Source: Oceanicola granulosus HTCC2516 (GTDB taxonomy: Bacteria > Pseudomonadota > Alphaproteobacteria > Rhodobacterales > Rhodobacteraceae). From it: a DNA stretch of 64,000 nucleotides. The translations under genes and the position numbers were made by a program. A model generated the notes under the pieces. The model searched no databases. It was given only the letters and a program-made list of their open reading frames with translations, and was not told where the DNA came from. Below are positions 55,824 through 64,000 of this stretch, piece after piece. The stretch's first letter is position 1. Every line of letters begins with the position of its first letter. The stretch is from positions 74,871 to 138,870 of the forward strand of contig NZ_CH724107.1 in NCBI RefSeq assembly GCF_000153305.1, in the 5' to 3' direction.

Positions 55824-57290
55824 ATGGCGCAACGTGTGATCGTGGTGGGTAGCGGCAATGCTGCCATGTGCGCGGGCCTCGCCGCGCTCGAGGCCGGGGC
55901 CGAGGTGCTGATGCTCGAGAAGGCCGACGCTGCGCTCGCCGGGGGCAACACCAAGTACACCGCCGGCGCGATGCGCTTCGCCTACGACGGCGCCGACGAC
56001 CTGCTGCCGCTGCTGAAGGACCCCGACGACCCGCGCCTGGCGAAGACCGATTTCGGCGGCTACAGCGCGGCGCGCTTCGCGGACGATCTGCTCGGCTTCA
56101 ACGGCGGGCGGCCGCTCTCGGAGGAGCAGCGCCGGCTGGTGGACGGCTCGCTCGCCGCGATGCAGTGGCTCGGCGGGCACGGCGTCAAGTTCGAGCCGAT
56201 CTACAGCCGGCAGAGCTTCGAGAAGGACGGCCGGCACGTCTTCTGGGGCGGCCTGACGCTCGCCGCCGAGGACGAGGGCGTCGGCCTCTTCGAGATGGAG
56301 CGCGCCGCCTTCGAGGCGCAGGGCGGGGAGCTGCGCCTCGCCACGCCGGTGACGGGGCTGGTGACGGAAGGCGGGCGCGTGGTCGGCGTCGAGACCGAAG
56401 GGGGCCGTCTCGACGCCGATGCGGTCGTGCTCGCCTGTGGCGGCTTCGAGGCCAGCGAGGCGCTGCGCGAGGACTGGATGGGCGGCGATTGGCGCCGCGC
56501 CAAGGTGCGCGGCACGCCGCACAACACAGGCGACGGGCTCGTCATGGCGCGGGAGCTCGGCGCGCGGCGGCACGGGCTCTACACCGGCTGCCACGCGACG
56601 CCGATGGACCTGCACATGGCCGATTACGGCGGGCTCGACCTGCCGCCGGGCGAGCGCAAGAACTACCGCAAGATCTGCTACTTCCTCGGCGTGATGCTGA
56701 ACGCCGACGGCCAGCGCTTCGTCGACGAGGGCGAGAACTTCCGCAACTACACCTACGCCCAGTTCGGCCGCGCGGTGCTGGAGCAGCCGGGGCACGTCGC
56801 GTGGCAGGTCTTCGACGCGAAGACCGACGACCTGCTCTATGCCGAGTACCGCTTCCACGATGCCCACTTCGAGGAGGCCGGCACGCTCGAGGCGCTCTGC
56901 GCCAGGCTCGACGGGCTCGACGGGGAGGCCGCGCTGAAGACGCTCGCCGACTATAACAATTCGGTGGACGACAGCGTGCCGTTCAACCCGACGGAGCTCG
57001 ACGGCCGGGGGACGAAGGGGCTGGCCCTGCCGAAGTCGAACTGGGCGCAGCGGCTGGAGACGCCGCCGTTCCGGGCCTACCCCGTCACCGGCGGGATCAC
57101 GTTCACCTATGGCGGCCTGAAGGTCGACGCGCGGGGCGGGGTCGTTCACGAGGACGGCCATGCCATCCCCGGCCTGTTCGCCTGCGGCGAGATGGTGGGC
57201 GGGGTGTTCTACGAGGGGTATCCCGGCGGCTCGGGCCTGACCTCGGGCGCGGTGTTCGGCCGCCTCGCGGGAGCCGGCGCGGCCGGCTAG
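55824..57290 (+). CDS. tcuA: TcuA-like FAD-dependent tricarballylate dehydrogenase
   Basis: 488 residues of the fumarate-reductase/succinate-dehydrogenase flavoprotein fold. The FAD dinucleotide loop is VVGSGNAAMCAGLAALEAGA at the N-terminus, followed by GGNTKYTAGAMR. The capping and active-site parts include HNTGDGLVMARELGA and GCHATPMDLH, and the C-terminal FAD part is CGEMVGGVFYEGYPGGSGL. This matches TcuA, which oxidises tricarballylate to cis-aconitate. No TcuB electron-transfer partner is nearby. AAGGGGG precedes the start. Substrate assignment is by family resemblance only; a related polycarboxylate is possible. Confidence 0.78.
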   Translation: MAQRVIVVGSGNAAMCAGLAALEAGAEVLMLEKADAALAGGNTKYTAGAMRFAYDGADDLLPLLKDPDDPRLAKTDFGGYSAARFADDLLGFNGGRPLSEEQRRLVDGSLAAMQWLGGHGVKFEPIYSRQSFEKDGRHVFWGGLTLAAEDEGVGLFEMERAAFEAQGGELRLATPVTGLVTEGGRVVGVETEGGRLDADAVVLACGGFEASEALREDWMGGDWRRAKVRGTPHNTGDGLVMARELGARRHGLYTGCHATPMDLHMADYGGLDLPPGERKNYRKICYFLGVMLNADGQRFVDEGENFRNYTYAQFGRAVLEQPGHVAWQVFDAKTDDLLYAEYRFHDAHFEEAGTLEALCARLDGLDGEAALKTLADYNNSVDDSVPFNPTELDGRGTKGLALPKSNWAQRLETPPFRAYPVTGGITFTYGGLKVDARGGVVHEDGHAIPGLFACGEMVGGVFYEGYPGGSGLTSGAVFGRLAGAGAAG

Positions 57291-58028
57291 TCAGGGGGTC
57301 GCGTCGGGCGTCTTCTTCAAGGGCACGCCCTCCGTCTCGCCCCCGGAGGAGTCCTCGGTGGTGGCGATGGCGACCATCATGCGCTTCTTGGCCGCGTCGA
57401 CGTGGTGCCAGCCGGCGAGGTGCGCGGCGTCGGCGTCGCCCGCCTCGAGCGCGGCGAGGATGCGGTGATGCTCGGTGTTGGAGACGGGCAGGCCGCCGCC
57501 CTGAACGAGACTGCGGGCGCGGAACAGGTGCAGCTTGCTGACCAGCCGCAGGTACTCGGCCTCCATCGTCTTATTGTCGGCCCGCTGCATGATCGTGGCG
57601 TGGAACTCGAGGTTCAGCGGGTAGTAGGCATCGAAGTCGTTGGCGTCGGCGGCGGCCTGCATCGCGTCGACCTGCGCGCGCAGGTCGGCCATCAGCTCGG
57701 GCGTCATGTTCTCGCAGACGAGCCGGGCGGCGAGGCCGAAGAGCGTGCCGCGCACCTCGTAGATCTCGCGCGCCTCCTCCAGCGTGAGCTGGCGGACGAA
57801 GACGCCCCGGTTGCGGATGACGTTGACGAAGCCCTTCGCCTCGAGGCTGCGCATCGCCTCGCGCAGCGGGCCGCGGCTGGTGCCGAAGCGATTGGCGAGC
57901 TGGATCTCGTTGAGCCGTTCGCCCGGCGACAGCTCCCCCTTGATGATCAGACGTTCGAGCTCGCGCTCGAGAGCGCTGGTCAGGGAGACCGTCTTCAGGA
58001 TGGCGAGATCACCGCTTTCGTTCGACAT
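57291..58028 (-). CDS. GntR-family regulator, FCD subfamily, second copy
   Basis: 245 residues. Winged helix with LERLIIKGELSPGERLNE and FGTSRGPLREAMRSLEAKGF; FCD domain with YEVRGTLFGLAARL, NLEFHATIM and EHHRILAALEAGDADAA (metal-binding Asp/His pattern). The tail after about residue 215 is polar. Its stop abuts the tcuA-like stop with no gap. It is the last gene of the minus-strand run 63193-57291, 129 bases after the IDH-like gene; that gap shows a TTGTAT half-site at 58076. Confidence 0.88.
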   Translation of the reverse strand: MSNESGDLAILKTVSLTSALERELERLIIKGELSPGERLNEIQLANRFGTSRGPLREAMRSLEAKGFVNVIRNRGVFVRQLTLEEAREIYEVRGTLFGLAARLVCENMTPELMADLRAQVDAMQAAADANDFDAYYPLNLEFHATIMQRADNKTMEAEYLRLVSKLHLFRARSLVQGGGLPVSNTEHHRILAALEAGDADAAHLAGWHHVDAAKKRMMVAIATTEDSSGGETEGVPLKKTPDATP

Positions 58029-58157
58029 GGGCAGGGTTCAACAATTCGACGACCGCAGACGGCCAATGATCGCAGTTGTATCTGCCTATAGGCCCGATTC
58101 GCTCCCGGCAACCCTCGCGGGCCGCCGGGCGGTCTGTTGCGGCGGGGGTGTGGCCCG

Positions 58158-59249
58158 TCATGCCGCCTTCGCCCGTTCGATTCCGGCAACGATGCCGGCG
58201 ACCATGTCGGCGGTGCCGCCCGTGCCTTTGATGTCGCCGGTGCGGCTTGCGGGATCGGCGAGCGCGGCGTCCAGCCCCTCGCGCATGTAGGCGGCGGCCC
58301 GCACCGCTTCGGGCAGGTCGTGGGCACGGCCGAGGTGCTCGATCAGCATCCGGGTGCTCTCGATCATCGCGTAGGGGTTGGCGATGCCCTTGCCGGCGAT
58401 GTCGGGGGCCGAGCCGTGCGTGGCCTGCGCCATCGCCTTGGCCCCCCGGCCGATGCACAGGCCCGGCGCCATGCCGAGCCCGCCGACCATCCCCGCCGCC
58501 TCGTCGGTGAGGATGTCGCCGAACATGTTGGTGGTCACGACCGTGTCGTAGGCCCAGGGGTCGCGCAGCAGCCGCATCGCGAAGGTGTCGACGATGCACT
58601 CGTCGACCTCGACGTCCGGGTACTCCTTGGCCACCTCGTAGGCGGTGTCGACGAACATGCCGCAGCCGAGCTTGAACACGGTGTTCTTGTGCACCAGCGT
58701 CAGCTTCTTGCGCGGCCGCGAGCGGGCGATGTCGAGCGCGGCGCGCACCACCTTGCGGCAGCCCTCGACGGTGATGACGCGCACCGAAATCGTCACGTCC
58801 TCGGTCGGACGGAATTCGCCCGACCCGGCGACCACGTTGCGGTCGGGCTGGAAGCCCTCGTTGTTCTCGCGCACAATCACGAGGTCGATGTCGTCGAACA
58901 GGCAGCCGATCCCGGGATAGGAGCGGGTCGGCCGCACGTTGGCGAAGAGGTCGAAGCCCTTGCGCAGGATCGGGTGCGGATTGATCGCCCCGGGCACCTT
59001 CGGGTAGTCGCGGTGGCCGATGGGGCCGAGGATCCAGCCGTCGAGCCCTTCCAGCGTCTCCATCGTGCCCTCGGGCATGGTGTGGCCGTGGCTCTCGAGC
59101 GCGGCGGCGCCGATCGGCACGTCGGTCCAGTCGATGCCCAGCCCCGCCTTGCCGGCCGCGGCGCGCGCGACCTCGACGGAGGCGGGGACGATCTCGTGGC
59201 CGATGTCGTCGCCGTTGAGGATGCCGAGCTTCAGGCGCTTGCCGCTCAT
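58158..59249 (-). CDS. Isocitrate/isopropylmalate-dehydrogenase-family enzyme
   Basis: 363 residues; a metal- and NAD(P)-dependent beta-decarboxylating dehydrogenase of 2-hydroxy acids. Conserved parts are ILNGDDIGHEI, the substrate Arg region ANVRPTRSYPG, VRENNEGFQPDRN, the catalytic HKNTVFKL (Lys), TTNMFGDILTDEAAG with the metal Asp residues, and the adenosine loop THGSAPDIAGKGIANP. It is not next to leuCD or a TCA operon but overlaps an MmgE/PrpD gene, so its substrate is probably a 2-hydroxy polycarboxylate made by the neighbours. Start ATG 59249 overlaps that gene's stop. Confidence 0.85.
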   Translation of the reverse strand: MSGKRLKLGILNGDDIGHEIVPASVEVARAAAGKAGLGIDWTDVPIGAAALESHGHTMPEGTMETLEGLDGWILGPIGHRDYPKVPGAINPHPILRKGFDLFANVRPTRSYPGIGCLFDDIDLVIVRENNEGFQPDRNVVAGSGEFRPTEDVTISVRVITVEGCRKVVRAALDIARSRPRKKLTLVHKNTVFKLGCGMFVDTAYEVAKEYPDVEVDECIVDTFAMRLLRDPWAYDTVVTTNMFGDILTDEAAGMVGGLGMAPGLCIGRGAKAMAQATHGSAPDIAGKGIANPYAMIESTRMLIEHLGRAHDLPEAVRAAAYMREGLDAALADPASRTGDIKGTGGTADMVAGIVAGIERAKAA

Positions 59250-60610
59250 TCCGCGGCCTCCTGGCGGCCCGGGACCGAAGCCCGCGCGATGGCCGCGGGA
59301 TCGGCGCTCTCGATCTTCCAGGCCTCGCCCAGCAGGCTCCGTGCGATTTCCTCGCCGACGACCAGCTTGGCCTGGTTGACGAACTTCGTCTCGAGCTGCT
59401 CGTTGCTCAGCGGCCGCTCGAGGCTGCCGATGGCGCGCTCGACGAACTTCTCCAGCGTCGTGCCGTCCTTGAAGGTGACGAGGATGCGCACCGACGCCTC
59501 GTACATGTCCGGATCGGTCTCGGCGTGGATGCGGTCGCGCAGGTCCACGATCTCGGGCAGGTTCACCACCTCGTCGGTGAAGGCGGTCGGCGCGCCGTCG
59601 CCGCGCAGCAGGGCGCTGGCGGCGGAGTGGAAGACGGAGAACTTGCCTTCGAGCCCGGTCCTGGGCGTGCGCTTGCCGGTCAGCTCGAGCACCAGCGGGT
59701 GCGACTTCAGATCGACCCGTTCGATCTCGGCGACGCGCTCGGGGCCGATCTCCTCGCGGATCTGCTGGCAGCCGTCGATGGTCGGGTGGATGACGATGCC
59801 GCAGGCGAACGGCTTGTAGCTGTTGAGCGCGCTCTCCCAGCGGCTGCCGAGCTCGCCCAGCACCTCGTCGTAATCCTGCTTGGTCGAGGTGACGTTGGCC
59901 CAGCCGCGCAGCGCCTCGATGGCCTTCTCCGAGCTGTCGTAGCCCGCCTCGGCGAGCAGCGCGGCCTTGAGCCCGTTCTGCGCGGCGCTGCCGGGGTGGA
60001 ACGACTTGGTCATCGTGCCGAACATCTCGCGCAGGCCGGCGGACTGGGTCGCGGCGAGGCCGAGCGCCCACTGCATCTTCTGCTGGTCGAGCCCGAGCAC
60101 CTTGCCGCAGGCCGCCGCGGCGCCGAAGACGCCGGCGGTGCCGGTGATGTGCCAGCCGCGGTCGTAGTGGTCGGGATAGACGCAGTTCGCGAGGCGGCAC
60201 TCCACCTCGACCCCGACGATCAGCGCGGTCAGGAAGTCGGTGCCGCTCATCGCGCGGTGTTCGGCCAGGGCGAGCAGGGCCGAGGCGACGGGGCCGGCGG
60301 GGTGGACAATGGTCTTCAGGTGGGTGTCGTCGTAGTCGAGAACGTGGCTGGAGATGCCGTTGACGAGCGCCGCGTGCAGCGGGTCGAGCCGTTCCTGCCG
60401 GCCGATCACGGTGGAGTCGCGCGGGCCCGAGAAGGGCATGACGGCGCGGAGCGCGGCGTCGACCGTCTCGTGGTCGGCCCCGCCGACGGCGCAGCCCAGC
60501 CAGTTGACGAAGGTGCGGACACCCTCGGTGCGCACCTCGGCGGGAATGTCGGCATCGCCCAGGTTCACGATCCAGGCCGCGAGTTCGGCGGTGACTTGGC
60601 GCTCTGTCAT
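59246..60610 (-). CDS. MmgE/PrpD-family protein, first copy
   Basis: 454 residues of the 2-methylcitrate dehydratase/immune-responsive-gene-1 fold. Conserved parts are VNWLGCAVGG, HVLDYDDTHLKTIVHP, ITGTAGVFGAAAACG, SAGLREMFGTMTKSFHPG and KPFACGIVIHP. Known members dehydrate 2-methylcitrate, decarboxylate cis-aconitate or isomerise acids; the exact reaction cannot be read here. Its stop overlaps the start of the IDH-like gene by 3 bases, so the products may be consecutive. A second, divergent copy lies at 61751. Confidence 0.87.
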   Translation of the reverse strand: MTERQVTAELAAWIVNLGDADIPAEVRTEGVRTFVNWLGCAVGGADHETVDAALRAVMPFSGPRDSTVIGRQERLDPLHAALVNGISSHVLDYDDTHLKTIVHPAGPVASALLALAEHRAMSGTDFLTALIVGVEVECRLANCVYPDHYDRGWHITGTAGVFGAAAACGKVLGLDQQKMQWALGLAATQSAGLREMFGTMTKSFHPGSAAQNGLKAALLAEAGYDSSEKAIEALRGWANVTSTKQDYDEVLGELGSRWESALNSYKPFACGIVIHPTIDGCQQIREEIGPERVAEIERVDLKSHPLVLELTGKRTPRTGLEGKFSVFHSAASALLRGDGAPTAFTDEVVNLPEIVDLRDRIHAETDPDMYEASVRILVTFKDGTTLEKFVERAIGSLERPLSNEQLETKFVNQAKLVVGEEIARSLLGEAWKIESADPAAIARASVPGRQEAAE

Positions 60611-60639
60611 GGTGGGGTCTTTCTCAGGTTCGAGGTGGA

Positions 60640-61746
60640 TCAGGAGGCCCGCGGGCCGCCGAGGCGGCGCAGGGCGGTGTAGAGGCGATAGACGACGAGG
60701 ATGGTCGAGCAGACGAGGAAGATGCGCATCACGTGGAAGGCGGTGACGATCTCGGCGTCGAGCTGCATCGCCTTGGCGGTGATGACCATCTCGGTCACGG
60801 CCGCCGGGGCGAGGGCGAGGAACGACGTGGTCAGCGGCAGTCCGGTCAGCAGCGCCAGCACGTTGGCGCCGCCGAAGGCGGCCGCGATCATGAACAGCGC
60901 GACGACGATCCCGGCCATGGCCACGCGCGGCAGGCCCAGCAGTACCTCCCGGCGGAAGCAGCAGCCGAGCCAGGTGCCGATCAGCAGCTGGGCGGGCAGG
61001 ACGACGAATGGCGGGACCGGCACGCGGGCGATCCCGCTCGCGCCGAGGCCGATGGCGAGGAACATCGGCCCGATCAGCCAGGGGTTCGGCAGCGGCGTGC
61101 GCTTGAGCAGCCAGACCGCGCCGAAGCAGCCGGCGATGACGAGGGGCAACAGCAGCAGCGTGCCGGGATCGGCCGAGGGCGCGCCGATGACGCTGCCGCC
61201 GGTGCCGAAGGTGATGGCGAGGATCGGCACGATGGCGACGGTGCAGGACACCCGCAGCGCGTGGACCACCGCGACGGAGGCGGCGTCCGCCCCCTTCTGC
61301 TCGGCCACGTTGGCCATGTCGGCCACGCCCCCGGCGGCGGTGGCGAAGAAGGCGGTCGAGGCCCGGCATCCGGCCAGCGGGCGGAACAGGAAGGCGCCGA
61401 TCATCGTGTAGGCCATGACGTAGACGGTCGCGCCGAGCATGGCCGGCAGCAGCGACAGCGTGGCGACCAGCGTCGCAGCGGTGAAGCGCATCCCCACCGC
61501 CAGCCCGATGGCGAGCTGGCCGAGCTCGCGCCCCAGCGGCACCGAGACCAGCGTCACGCCGGTGGCGGCCACGAGGCCGCAGAGGAAGAAGGGCCCCAGC
61601 ATCCAGGGCAGGGGCAGGCCGACGGCGTCGGCGAGCAGGGCCCCGGCGAAAGCGAGCGCGTAGGTCAGCGCCGCCCGGCGCCACCAGGACGGGTCGCGCC
61701 ACCAGCGTGGCGCGCCCCCTGTTTCGCTATCGCCGGTGACCGACAC
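60640..61746 (-). CDS. AbrB-type (PF05145) polytopic membrane protein, second copy
   Basis: 368 residues, about ten hydrophobic segments. It shows the same duplicated pattern as the protein at 54104: PLPWMLGPFFLCG and TAAGGVADMANVAEQKGADAAS in the first half, LPNPWLIGPMFLAI and ALAPAAVTEMVITAKAM in the second (landmarks). The start is GTG 61746, 4 bases after the stop of the upstream PrpD gene. Being sandwiched between two PrpD genes suggests it transports the acid that these enzymes handle. Confidence 0.83.
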   Translation of the reverse strand: MSVTGDSETGGAPRWWRDPSWWRRAALTYALAFAGALLADAVGLPLPWMLGPFFLCGLVAATGVTLVSVPLGRELGQLAIGLAVGMRFTAATLVATLSLLPAMLGATVYVMAYTMIGAFLFRPLAGCRASTAFFATAAGGVADMANVAEQKGADAASVAVVHALRVSCTVAIVPILAITFGTGGSVIGAPSADPGTLLLLPLVIAGCFGAVWLLKRTPLPNPWLIGPMFLAIGLGASGIARVPVPPFVVLPAQLLIGTWLGCCFRREVLLGLPRVAMAGIVVALFMIAAAFGGANVLALLTGLPLTTSFLALAPAAVTEMVITAKAMQLDAEIVTAFHVMRIFLVCSTILVVYRLYTALRRLGGPRAS

Positions 61747-61750
61747 GCGG

Positions 61751-63193
61751 TCAGTCCAGCCGCAGCGCAGCCATCAGCTCGTCAAGCGAGGACTGCTTCT
61801 CGAAGCCGGCCACGATCTCGACGACGCGCTCGGCGCGGCTGCGGTCCCAGCCGGCGAACTCGGCGCATTCGTGGAACTTGCCGGCCACCTCGTCGTAGCT
61901 CATCGGGTGGGCGGGGCTGCCCTTGCCGAAGTCGGCCATGCCCGAGATCGTGCGGCCGTCCTTGAGCTTGATGTCGATGTAGGTCGTCATCTTGTGGTAG
62001 CCCGCGGCCTCGGCGCGGTCGTCCACGACGAAGTCGACCTTCTCGATCATCGCCTGCACGTCGGGCCGGTTGACGACCTCGTCGGTGAACTCGTTGAGCC
62101 CGCCGCGCCCTTCGATCAGCAGGATCGCCATGCAGAACTCCATCGAGAACTTCGCCTGAAGCTCGTTGGTGGGGCGATGGTGGATCAGCGCGTTGGGCAT
62201 GTTCGAGTTGGTGCCGACGCGGACATGCTCGACCTGGTCGGCCTTGATGTCGTTCTCGGCGATGAGGCGCAGCATCTCGGTCATGCCGGGGTGGGTGAGC
62301 GAGCCCGACGGGTGCGGCTTGATCGAGACGCCCGGCTCGTCGAAGGTCCAGGGCGCGCCGAGCTTGCCGCGGATCGCGCCGCCGTCGTAGCCGCCGCCCG
62401 CGGCGCGGAAGAAGCCGCGCATCGCCTCGAGGATGTTGGGGCTGGCGGACCAGCCGAGATCGGCCATCTCGACGGCGACCACGCCGGATTCCGACGAGCG
62501 GCCCGCATGGAAAGGCTTGGTCATCGTGCCGAAGTTCTCGCGCAGGCCGGCGGACTGGCTGCCGGCGACGGAGAGGGCGCGCAGCAGCGTCTCCTTGTCG
62601 AGCCCGGAGAGACGCCCGGCGGCGCTGGCGGCGGCGAAGGTGCCGCAGGTGGCGGTGGCGTGGAAACCGGTCTGGTAGTGGCGCGGGTTAATCGCCTCGG
62701 CGATCTTGCACTCGACCTCCACGCCCAGGTGGTAGGCGAGCATCACGTCCGCGCCCGAGGCGCCGCGGGATTCGCCGGCCGCGAGCGCGGCGGGCAGGGC
62801 AGGGGCCGTCGGGTGCGTGAGCAGGCCGTAGACCCGGTCGGGCGCGACGGCGAGCTGCGTGTCGTCATAGTCGTCGGCGTGGATGCCGACGCCGTTGGCG
62901 AACGCGGCGAAGCGCGGCGCGACCTTCATGGACGAGCCGATGACCGTGGCACCACCGGCGCCGAGGTTGAGGGATTGCAGGTGCCGGCGCACCTTGTCGC
63001 CCGAAGCGGCGACCGAGCCGGAGAGCGCGAGGCCGAGACCGTCGAGGATCGACTTCTTGCCGTTCTCCACCACCACGCCGGGCAGGTCGGAGATGCTGGT
63101 GCCGAGCACGAAATCCGCGACTTCGGCGGTCAGGCCATCGCCCACCGCGTGCCACTCTTCCGCGCTGCTGTCGTTGTCGACGATCTTGTTCAT
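61751..63193 (-). CDS. MmgE/PrpD-family protein, second copy
   Basis: 480 residues. Family landmarks: SILDGLGLALSGS, GIHADDYDDTQLAVAPD, ATCGTFAAASAAGRL, SAGLRENFGTMTKPFHAG, and GVSIKPHPSGSLTHPG. It differs clearly from the copy at 59246, including PHPSG for FACGIVIHP, so the two are not recent duplicates and may act on different intermediates. ATG 63193 is chosen over 63214 because GAGGAAAGG stands just before it. First gene of the minus-strand run. Confidence 0.87.
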   Translation of the reverse strand: MNKIVDNDSSAEEWHAVGDGLTAEVADFVLGTSISDLPGVVVENGKKSILDGLGLALSGSVAASGDKVRRHLQSLNLGAGGATVIGSSMKVAPRFAAFANGVGIHADDYDDTQLAVAPDRVYGLLTHPTAPALPAALAAGESRGASGADVMLAYHLGVEVECKIAEAINPRHYQTGFHATATCGTFAAASAAGRLSGLDKETLLRALSVAGSQSAGLRENFGTMTKPFHAGRSSESGVVAVEMADLGWSASPNILEAMRGFFRAAGGGYDGGAIRGKLGAPWTFDEPGVSIKPHPSGSLTHPGMTEMLRLIAENDIKADQVEHVRVGTNSNMPNALIHHRPTNELQAKFSMEFCMAILLIEGRGGLNEFTDEVVNRPDVQAMIEKVDFVVDDRAEAAGYHKMTTYIDIKLKDGRTISGMADFGKGSPAHPMSYDEVAGKFHECAEFAGWDRSRAERVVEIVAGFEKQSSLDELMAALRLD

Positions 63194-63251
63194 ACTGGTC
63201 CTTTCCTCATACATGCGGCGCTGCCCTCTCGGGCCTGGCCGGGTCAGCGCT

Positions 63252-63289
63252 AGCTAATGCGCCAAGGTGTAAACTGTCAACAGTTAGCT
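63252..63289. promoter_or_regulatory. Nested palindromes upstream of the PrpD operon
   Basis: AGCTAA (63252-63257) matches TTAGCT (63284-63289), and within them lies the near-palindrome AACTGTCAACAGTT (63272-63285). The block is AT-rich, 59-96 bases before the PrpD start, and is a plausible binding site for one of the FCD-GntR proteins. Its right end overlaps the rhodanese stop codon. Confidence 0.5.
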
Positions 63290-64000
63290 GATGGCAGAGA
63301 GGTCAAAGGCCGCATGCTCGTCTTCCGAGAGGCGCGCGAGCAGGCCGGTTTCCCAGCGGAGGTAGGTGCGCGAGGCCTCCATGTCGCCGTCGTGCCGGCC
63401 ATGCGCGAACCACGTCACATCCTCGCGGTCGCGCAGCCTCGGCAGGCCCCCGGTCTCCACCGCCGCCCCCGCATCGCGCAGCGCGGCCATCCCGCCGGCC
63501 ACCGCGACCGCGCCGCCGAGATCGCGCGCGGCATTCGCCGCGCGCCCGTCTCCGCCGTCCACCAGCATCAGGGATGTCCCCGCCCGCTCGAGCGCGGGAA
63601 GCGCTGCCCGGCAGGACCAGATCGCGCCGGCCACATGCCCCTCGCGGAAGGCTGCGGAGCTGCGCAGGTCGACCAGCCTCCCGCGGCCCCCCTGCGCCGC
63701 GAGCAGCGCCCCGGCAGCCGTCATCGTCGTCGCCGTCGTCGCGAGCTCCGGCACCGGCGCCGGCGGCACCGCGAGGTCGCGCAGCGCGTCGTCGACCCGC
63801 GCGACATGCACCTCGTAGCCCAGCGCCCGGAGCCAGAGGGCCGTGATCGCGCCGCGCAGGCCGGTGTCGTCGGCCAGCACCAGCCGCGCGGAGCGGACGG
63901 CGCAATAGGCGTCGGTCGCCTGCGCCAGCTGCACCGCCGGAACCACGCGGAAGCCGGGCAGGGGATCGGCCCCGGCCTCGCCGACGCTGCGCAGATCGAA
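63284..64000 (-). CDS. Rhodanese-domain protein, 5' end cut by the window edge
   Basis: The last 238 codons plus TAA; the frame is open to base 64000. It holds the end of one rhodanese-like domain (LVLADDTGLRGAITALWLRALGYEV) and a further one (VDLRSSAAFREGHVAGAIW, LVDGGDGRAANAARDL). At the usual active-site Cys position both domains have Asp (LADD, LVDG), so neither should carry persulfide. Multi-domain rhodaneses of this sort keep active Cys in other domains, which would lie outside the window. It is unrelated to the neighbouring PrpD operon and reads in the same direction downstream of nothing visible. Confidence 0.75.
   Translation of the reverse strand, partial: FDLRSVGEAGADPLPGFRVVPAVQLAQATDAYCAVRSARLVLADDTGLRGAITALWLRALGYEVHVARVDDALRDLAVPPAPVPELATTATTMTAAGALLAAQGGRGRLVDLRSSAAFREGHVAGAIWSCRAALPALERAGTSLMLVDGGDGRAANAARDLGGAVAVAGGMAALRDAGAAVETGGLPRLRDREDVTWFAHGRHDGDMEASRTYLRWETGLLARLSEDEHAAFDLSAIS

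Overview
This window is GC-rich (about 70 %) chromosomal DNA from an alphaproteobacterium. The gene content points to Rhodobacterales (roseobacter/Paracoccaceae type): propionyl-CoA carboxylase alpha subunit, a DUF4174 protein and methylmalonyl-CoA mutase together, an acidic OmpA-family protein, and many Opp/Dpp-type ABC importers run by GntR, IclR and LysR regulators. No phage, IS or CRISPR was seen. Genes are packed tightly, often with 4-bp ATGA/GTGA overlaps.

Layout. (1) 1-583 is a near-perfect inverted repeat whose left arm ends at base 1, so it may be an assembly fold-back. (2) 0.6-14.2 kb is mostly housekeeping: a small lipoprotein, pccA, DUF4174, a sulfotransferase-like gene, methylmalonyl-CoA mutase, a CoxS/CoxM pair without CoxL, OmpA, a methyltransferase, a second sulfotransferase-fold-like gene and an iron-type ABC permease, ending at tRNA-Thr(UGU). 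(3) 14.4-63.2 kb is a catabolic region built of four modules.

Module A (15.7-25.6 kb): a GntR regulator, a five-gene Opp importer, an M24-fold hydrolase with a degraded metal site, an AstE/AspA-type deacylase and a DUF885-like peptidase. Module B (25.6-40.0 kb): a TPP enzyme, a cytosolic Ntn (penicillin-acylase) hydrolase, an IclR regulator, an Opp importer with fused ATPases, a CE4 deacetylase, two SDRs, an Old Yellow Enzyme homologue and an aspartate-dehydrogenase-like protein. Module C (40.2-54.1 kb): an aminotransferase, a LysR regulator, two DUF885-like proteins with altered HExxPGH motifs, three NAD(P)-type dehydrogenases and an Opp importer with a permease-ATPase fusion. Module D (54.1-63.2 kb): two AbrB-type membrane proteins, two FCD-GntR regulators, a TcuA-like flavoprotein, an isocitrate/isopropylmalate-dehydrogenase-like enzyme and two MmgE/PrpD proteins, suggesting use of a tricarboxylate-like acid. 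The window closes inside a rhodanese-domain gene.

Modules A-C repeat one plan: take up a peptide-like or N-acyl compound by an Opp-type transporter, cut an amide bond with an unusual hydrolase, then process the product with oxidoreductases. The substrates cannot be read from the sequence. The most distinctive observations are the DUF885-like trio with different metal-motif states, the EutD/EutE-like (ectoine-type) hydrolase-deacylase pairing in an Opp operon, and the TcuA/PrpD/IDH-like locus lacking TcuB.
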